NCBI GenBank assembly: GCA_023333625.1
Contig: CM041643.1
Coordinates: forward strand, 34,860,433 to 34,924,432
Source: Bothriochloa decipiens
Lineage: Eukaryota; Streptophyta; Magnoliopsida; Poales; Poaceae
DNA: 64,000 bases
Direction of reading: 5' to 3'
The notes beneath the pieces are model-generated. The model saw nothing but the letters and a program-made list of their open reading frames with translations, was not told where the DNA came from and did not search any database. Positions 57,931 through 64,000 of this stretch are shown here, piece after piece (positions within the stretch are counted from its first letter, which is position 1; the number at the start of each line of letters is the position of its first letter). A program made the translations under genes and the position numbers.

Positions 57931-58579
57931 GAGCATCTCCAAGAGTTTGCTATCTTGACTTGGCATCCATATAATTTTGGAAAAATAAGAAAAAACAGAC
58001 CAACAGTTTGGCATCCCAACTTGCCATCAATAGCAACTTGATGAATTTTTTGTCCGTGCGTAAAATATACGCCCGTGTATATGGCTTGGCATCGCCCACG
58101 ACCACAGACTGATGCAGTCGAGCGACTCTGGGCTGCCACCGGCCAAGGCCAGGGCCTGGCGCGTGGTCCCAGTAAGCCACGTGCAAGCCCCGGCACCGCC
58201 AAATGGCCAGAGCCGGACCTCCTCGACGCCCTCGGTTCGGTTCCTGACATTTAGAGATGAAGAAAGGGGTGGATCGTAAATAGAAGATATTTGTGTGTTC
58301 ACTTTGCATGAATGATAGACACATAAACTTACATTTATGGGCTTGATTAATTAGAGAAAAGTTTAGTATTTACTTTTCAAAAGTGTTTTGATGCTAGTTT
58401 ACCATGAAAACAGTTGCGTCTTGTAAAAAAAACTCATGGGGCTATTTATTATTTATTTTGGCAAGTCAAAAATAGCAAACTCTTGGAGACGAACTCTTTT
58501 TTTATTCCTCATATTATTTTGAGAGTTGGCAAACAAGAAGATTTGTCAAGTTAAAAATAACAAACTTTTAGAGATGCTC
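57931..58579. mobile_element. PIF/Harbinger-like MITE with a second internal end
   Basis: The inverted ends GAGCATCTCCAAGAGTTTGC and (complement of right) GAGCATCTCTAAAAGTTTGT extend with imperfect similarity for about 35 bp and are flanked by TAA on both sides, the PIF/Harbinger target duplication. A third copy of the end, inverted, lies at about 58465-58495 (AATAGCAAACTCTTGGAGAC). The structure is either a MITE nested at its own end or an element with a duplicated right end. Confidence 0.7.
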
Positions 58580-60458
58580 TAATATAAAGGACTATGTTCA
58601 TATTTTTCCCTATACTCTTGCTTTTTCCTAATTTTGATCCCCAAGTACAAACCATCTACTTTGGCACCTCAACTATATATCAAAACTATTTAATTTTGAC
58701 CCTAGGGCCATCAAAAACCACTCAAGACCCAGATTAGGTGTTAAAATTGAACAATTTTGATAGTTGAGGTACCAAAGTTTGACAAATGGTAGAGTTGAGG
58801 GAGAAAAATAAACATAATGAAGTACTTTAGTTTATAATATATTCAATTAATATATGAATTTACTTATTGATAACTATTTATGTTTATTGAAATATTTATC
58901 AACATTTATATTGGACTTTTTATATTAGATTATTAAACTATCAATGTGGAATGCTCTCTCAAGTGGATAAGAACAAGCATGAGAATTGAATAGTATAAAA
59001 CAACAACAAGCTAAAAATTTGATTTTATATTATAATTAGAACATAACTGTCAAAAAAGGCGATAGTGATATATGCCGATGTCTCGGGTCAAGGCACGACC
59101 CGGTATTAGTAATATCACCGCCGGTTCTTGTCTTTAACTGGTAGTATGTCACTAATGTGTTGTTCAAACCAACTACGAGGCTAGTTCATACTGTTAATGA
59201 ATTAAATTAATGATAATGCTAATATTATAATGGATCATATTATAATAAATATAAGTAAACACTTTTATTAATTATAGTTGAGGGGTCAAAATTGATTTTC
59301 CAAATATAAATGAGCTGACCTCTTCCTTAGGTGGGCCTTATAGGATATCCCCTTTTGTTGATGTCTTTTATAGGGGAGAAGCGTACGTGTTAAGATTCCT
59401 TCCTCTAAGAATTTATTTGCAGATGTGTGTTTCTTTGATGCCATGGTAAATACACCATCTGTCTCTAAGGATCGCTGAATATTTTTAGAGACAGTGTGAG
59501 CTTTTTACCATTTGTTTGCATAAAACATGTTCTCTCTCCAAAAATTGCACTGTGTGTGCGCCGTAGACTGGTTAGATCCATCACCGGATGAACAGCAATT
59601 ATTTGGAACCAGGCTTTTTTTTGAGTTTTTAGCGTTTTTGCCCCTACTTCAAAGTTCAATGGTGATTTTATCTCTTATTTTAACTTTGTGATTTTGCCCT
59701 TTATTACTAGCCAAGTCAATGCGTTTTTGCCCTTGGTCTTTGCGATTTTGCCTCTGTTTTGATCATTGACCGGAAGTAAAATCATATTGACTAGCTTGTA
59801 TAAAAGGACAAAATCATAAAGTTAAAAAAAAAGAGGGCAAAATCACACATAATAACAAAAAGAGGGGTATAAACACTAAAGCCTTTTTTTTTGACAAAGG
59901 GGACCAGGGTGAAGCGGACGAAAACACAGGGAAGAAATGCCAAATCATGCATCATGCTGGACACACGACTAAACTAAAAATTTGGAGCGAAAGGACAGGA
60001 TATTTAGCAATAATATATGTCATGTGAGCAGATTGATAAAATTTTGTGCATAATTATGGCATGATATAATTAAGCTAATAAATAAAGGGATAGGTGCTGC
60101 ATGAACTGTCATGTCATCTCGATAATAATGAGATGTTGAGTAAAGTGACCACTCCAGCTCGGAGGCCTCGACAGAAAATGGTGGTGATCACTGCATGTTG
60201 ACAAGCATGTAGTCCCACTTGACATATATCGATCTCCCCGTCACATGTGAACGTTAGTGACGTCTCCAACAGCTGGATATTATGACGTGGGCAGGAAAAA
60301 AATAGGAAAAAGTAGTCACTCGTGACGATCTATTTCATGTAATTAAAAATAAAGAAGCGGAGCGTGTGGATTCAATAATACATAGAAAAATAAAAATATA
60401 AGAAATACTCCGCTGCAGCGGGACTGGAGGTGAGGTACAAAACAAAAGATGATATTTA
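58580..60458. other. AT-rich non-coding stretch with repeat relics
   Basis: 58620-58810 holds an imperfect inverted repeat (CTTTGGCACCTCAACTAT near 58668 against ATAGTTGAGGTACCAAAG near 58769), a possible MITE. 59627-59882 is listed separately. No gene can be supported. Confidence 0.5.
59627..59882. mobile_element. Possible MITE, inverted-repeat type
   Basis: TTTTTAGCGTTTTTGCCCC at the left matches the complement of GAGGGGTATAAACACTAAA at the right, and the interior repeats GATTTTGCCC and its complement. The whole could fold as a long imperfect hairpin. Target duplication not determined. Confidence 0.45.
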
Positions 60459-60696
60459 CTCCCTCCATCTCATAAATAATTGTATATTTTAACTTTTACA
60501 TTTCTTGTTTGACCGTTCATCTTATTTAAATTTTTTATATAAATAATAAAATAAATAAATTATTATAAAAATATATTTAATGATAAAATAAGTTATAACA
60601 AACTAAATAATATTTATTAAATTTTTTAAATAAGACAAATGCTCAAACATGAAGCGTAAAAATTAAAATATGCAATTATTTGTGAGGCGGAGGGAA
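60459..60696. mobile_element. Stowaway MITE, 238 bp
   Basis: It starts CTCCCTCCATCTCATAAATA after TA and ends with the complement TTTGTGAGGCGGAGGGAA before TA. These are classic Stowaway ends, with an AT-rich interior and the TA target site. Its ends resemble those of the mariner element at 34.6-38.8 kb, a potential source of transposase. Confidence 0.9.
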
Positions 60697-61019
60697 TAGC
60701 TGCCTAACTAGCACCTTAGTAGACGCCCTGTTGCAGTCATCTGGGCACAAGGAGGGCAGCACGTCCACCGGTTGCTAAAGAGCCTTAGGGTTTTATATAA
60801 AAAAACTCAACAGAAATGAGCTAATTAAACTGCACCTCCGCTTTTTAATAAAAAAAAGGCAGGGCTCAAATTTGGGTCTCTACACTAAGAGCGTGCTCCA
60901 GTAAATAGTCGTCCACGAGAGTACACCTACAGTCTTAGGGTTTTATCGCTAGACTATTCTAAATAGTTACATCTTTCTTTTATATTTATAGAAAGGACCT
61001 AACCTAACTACATTTGTGT

Positions 61020-61440
61020 TCCGAATTGGGGAAGAATTTGGGCCAAGTCGGGCCTACAAGAGGGGCCCAGCCGTCGCCACTGTCGTAGGGCGTGGCCAGT
61101 AGGCACCCTAGGGCACGGGCGCGCTGGCCAACGGGGTGCAATCCCCTCGAGCCGCCGCAAATCCGTCATCGATTAGGTTTCCTAATTGAGTCCCCCAGGT
61201 TTGGAAACTATTAGGACCGAATTATAAAAGGAGAATCCATATTATAAAGATCTAAATAGCTTCGTAGCCAAGCTAGGCCAACTATAAATAGGAGATGTAA
61301 TCAGATCAAATCAAGAAAAGTAAGGGGTCAACCCTATCTCCTCACTCCCTCTTCATTGCGCCGCCGGTCGCGTCGTCAACTGCGCCGCCCCTCCCCGAGC
61401 CGCCACGTGCCCCCGGGCTTAGACCCCTTATAATTTGGCT
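61020..61440 (+). repeat. Possible LTR fragment
   Basis: A TATA-like CTATAAATAGGAG (61270-61282) is followed by a leader ending in a CCGCCG-rich section. This layout is common in grass LTRs. No partner LTR, primer-binding site or coding part was found, so the call is weak. Confidence 0.3.
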
Positions 61441-61939
61441 TACAAGCAAATCCTAACTATTAGAGTCTTGTTAAGCGTAGACCTAATGGATTTGCCGCAG
61501 CACTACAGGATGTGCACTACATTACCCAGGGGTACTGCTCATTCTAGCCGAGGCTGCGTTGTCGCCCGATGCCTTAGAAGGAAAGTGATCCTCATACGGG
61601 GAAGTTTTTTAAACTCAGGGAATCCCCATTTCTATTTAGATAAACGGAAATACAAGCATCATAGATGTTTCAGAGGTGATACGCAAAGGAAAAAAAGGGG
61701 GGGACAGAAATAGAAGAAACCAGAGCACCCATGGTGACGTAGCATCGATGCGCCAAAAGGGGCAACAGACTATGCTTGACCACCTACGCAAAAGGATGAC
61801 AATACCAGTGATAAAACTAACATGACCAACTTGCCTCTCCACTTGACCAACCGCCTACTTCTTGCAAGAACTAGACCCAGCAAAAGTAAAAAACGATCCA
61901 GAAGCATTAACACCTTCTTAGTCTTCATCATCCTCTTCA

Positions 61940-63160
61940 CCATTGCTTGATTTAGTTGTCTTCATGGTCTTCATCCTCCGGGCAAGCGGTCCTCCTTGTT
62001 TTCTTGGATGCCAGGATCTCCATAGCCAGCTTCATCATGATATTGACGCCAGCTTCCAGTTCTGCCCGCTTCAGCTTAGGGTAGAGGCCTGCCCAAATTT
62101 AATCAGTGCCCCTGCATGACTTATGATATCCAGTGGACTTTTGATAATGATTCTGTTAAAACAGTCATTGTTTCTAGCTTTCCATAAGGCCCAACATATT
62201 GCAGACACACCAATAGTATGATGTTCATTTCCATGAGGTCAAGCCATGCCCAACATTGTTCTAAATTTCCAAGAATGTCATTAGCTCCAAAACATGCTAC
62301 AATACAAGCCCACACAATTCTAGCTACAGCACATTGAAAGAATAAGTGGTCAATTGATTCATTTTCTTCACAGAAGTAACAAGAAGGGTCTCCCTTTCAT
62401 TTCCTTTTCAACAAATTGTCTTTTGTCAAAATTGCTTTATTGGATAGCAGCCACGCATAAAGTGTTTGATTTTAGGAGGGATCTTCCCTTTTCAAATTCT
62501 TTTTAAGTAAATCCCACTTTCCCCTTCAGTTAGTCTATTGTACACAGACCTAACTGTGAATCTACCTTTTTTCTTCCATTTCCAATGGATCTTGTCAGGA
62601 TTATCAGTTAAAGAGAAGTTACTAGCTAAATGCCGAATCTGCCCCCATAGATTGCTAAGGTTGTCAGGTAACCACCTCCTAAATGACAGAATGGTTCCCC
62701 TAGTTACCACCTCAGATACCATGATCCCTTTTTGTTCACAAAGGGTGTACAGCTCAGGTAGCAGAGATTCCAGAGGTGTTTCAAAATGCCAGGGTTCTTC
62801 CCAGAACCTAGTGTGTCTACCATCCTGAATTTTCATACTTCTACCTTTAAGATATATGTCCTTGACCTTAAGCAGATCAGCCCACATGGGTGAGTCATTA
62901 AGCTTGTGTGATACTGTGTGTATGGAATCTTTTCTAAAATATATATTTAGCTTTAACTAGTTGTTGCCATAAAACCTATTCTCATTTTCTAGCTTCCACC
63001 ACCACCACTTACAGAGAAGACTAATATTCACTTTATTCAGATCTTTAATCCCAACTCCTCCTTTCTTTTTGGACCTATAGTTGTCCACTTTATCAAATGA
63101 TATTTTCTCTTAACCCCACTGCATTGCCAGAAAAAGGTCCTTCTGATTCTATCCATGACA
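61940..63160 (-). pseudogene. LINE (L1-type) ORF2 C-terminal fragment
   Basis: The minus strand reads KKKGGVGIKDLNKVNISLLCKWWWKLENE (about 63080-62980, broken into short frames here), then DGRHTRFWEEPWH and IHWKWKKKGRFTVRSVY (62887-62492). The CPHCG-like zf-RVT finger region and a tail with VWACIVACFG follow (62340-62120). This order is the end of plant L1-type ORF2 after the reverse transcriptase. Stops and frameshifts occur throughout and the endonuclease and RT core are absent, so it is a dead 5'-truncated copy. Confidence 0.8.
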
Positions 63161-64000
63161 TTAATTGTAGACTTAGACAAGAGATAAACAGACATGTGAT
63201 ATATTGAGGAATTATTGAGACTACATACGGCCGGGAAGTTAATTTACAATGTCAATTTCTTCTTCCGTAAAGTTTACGAAGAGCACACAGTCAAAACGGT
63301 GGGTCGTTGTTGGTGGGTGGCGAGGGTGCTGCCAGTGGTACGGTATACCATTGGTCGTTAAGTACATGGGCTCCACATCCTTTTGCCAAATTTTCCCTTA
63401 TTTTGCAACAAGTTTTGTGCCATGAAAAGACATTGCGCAGCCCACTTTGCCGGGCGTGTACTTTGGCAGATGCCGATGTGGACTGCGCACTTAAATACAT
63501 GGCAATTATTAAGTGCGCGCCTTGATCATCATGCATGTCTTGTAGGTAGCCCATCGCTATCGGCTATAGTATACACTAGTAGATTGGCGCGCCTTTGCGC
63601 GCGTAGTGGGAGGAGGATCACATGAAAATATTTTATAAAGGCCAAAAAGTATGTATATTACATTTTATATCATAGATTTCTGGTACTTTTGTCTTCAAAT
63701 GGTACAATAGTAAATAATAAGAAACAAAGCTGAGATGAAATAAGGAACAAATTCTTCAGATGTGCATATATATATCATCTTCAATCTTCATAGGCATGGT
63801 GTCTATCAGCTTAGTTTACGGTAGTCAAGCCTGCAATAAAAATGAAAATATGGGTGTTATATAGAGGAAATATACTTTTAGTTCTTCCACAGAAAATTAG
63901 GCAGAAGCTGCATAGCCACACTAACTAAATTAGGCAGAAGCTGCATAGCCACACTAACTGATGTAACATTAGGAGGGTTCATTGATCTAGAGAAGAGATT
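63161..64000. other. Non-coding end of window
   Basis: No gene can be supported. Open frames at 63291-63625 have no known domain. A 33-bp perfect tandem duplication is listed separately. Confidence 0.5.
63894..63959. repeat. 33-bp perfect tandem duplication
   Basis: Two identical 33-bp copies (63894-63926, 63927-63959), each beginning AAATTAGGCAGAAGC. Confidence 0.95.

Overview
This is a piece of plant nuclear genome, almost certainly from a grass. The evidence is: spliced genes with GT-AG introns, GC-rich 5' ends of coding regions against an AT-rich background, a plastid-targeted RelA/SpoT homologue of the RSH2/3 type, a trichome-birefringence-like gene, and nested grass-type transposons (CACTA, Gypsy, hAT, mariner/Stowaway, Mutator, PIF/Harbinger MITEs, a T-tailed tRNA SINE). 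I cannot fix the species.

Layout. 1-12.9 kb is transposon debris: a broken minus-strand gene of the En/Spm-associated type (0.39-2.1 kb), then a CACTA element remnant with a degenerate TNPD-type transposase (5.2-8.8 kb), an antisense GRF zinc-finger gene and the CACTA 3' terminus at 10,262. 12.9-20.25 kb is a minus-strand, gag-only Gypsy retrotransposon with one full LTR and one truncated LTR. It abuts an LTR-like block (20.25-23.8 kb) and a decayed hAT element (23.8-26.2 kb). A MITE at 27.8-28.0 kb precedes the first clear host gene, a TBL/PMR5-family O-acyltransferase (coding exons 29.45-31.2 kb, plus strand). A SINE with a 15-bp target duplication lies just downstream.

34.6-38.8 kb is a complete mariner-like element: TA target site, Stowaway-type ends, a transposase whose three exons join in frame (593 codons, DD39D), and a separate plus-strand reading region near the other end. 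39.6-43.0 kb is the RSH2/3-type (p)ppGpp synthetase/hydrolase (six exons, 732 aa). 51.2-53.45 kb is a neuroguidin/Lcp5-type Sas10/Utp3/C1D gene with an apparent one-base frameshift in exon 2. Between these two host genes sits the most striking feature, a 6.85-kb Mutator-like element (43,866-50,719) with 57-bp perfect terminal repeats and a 10-bp target duplication. It encodes a MURA transposase and, directly downstream on the same strand, a nine-exon gene for a 738-aa plant mobile domain (PMD) protein with no disablement that I can see.

53.5-64 kb holds a truncated wall-associated-kinase ectodomain pseudogene, several MITEs (one Stowaway, one PIF/Harbinger-like), an LTR-like fragment and a LINE ORF2 C-terminal fragment.

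Working picture: three or so host genes (TBL, RSH, neuroguidin) in a euchromatic gene island, peppered with elements of differing age. The mariner and Mutator elements look youngest; the CACTA, hAT, Gypsy and LINE copies are dead.
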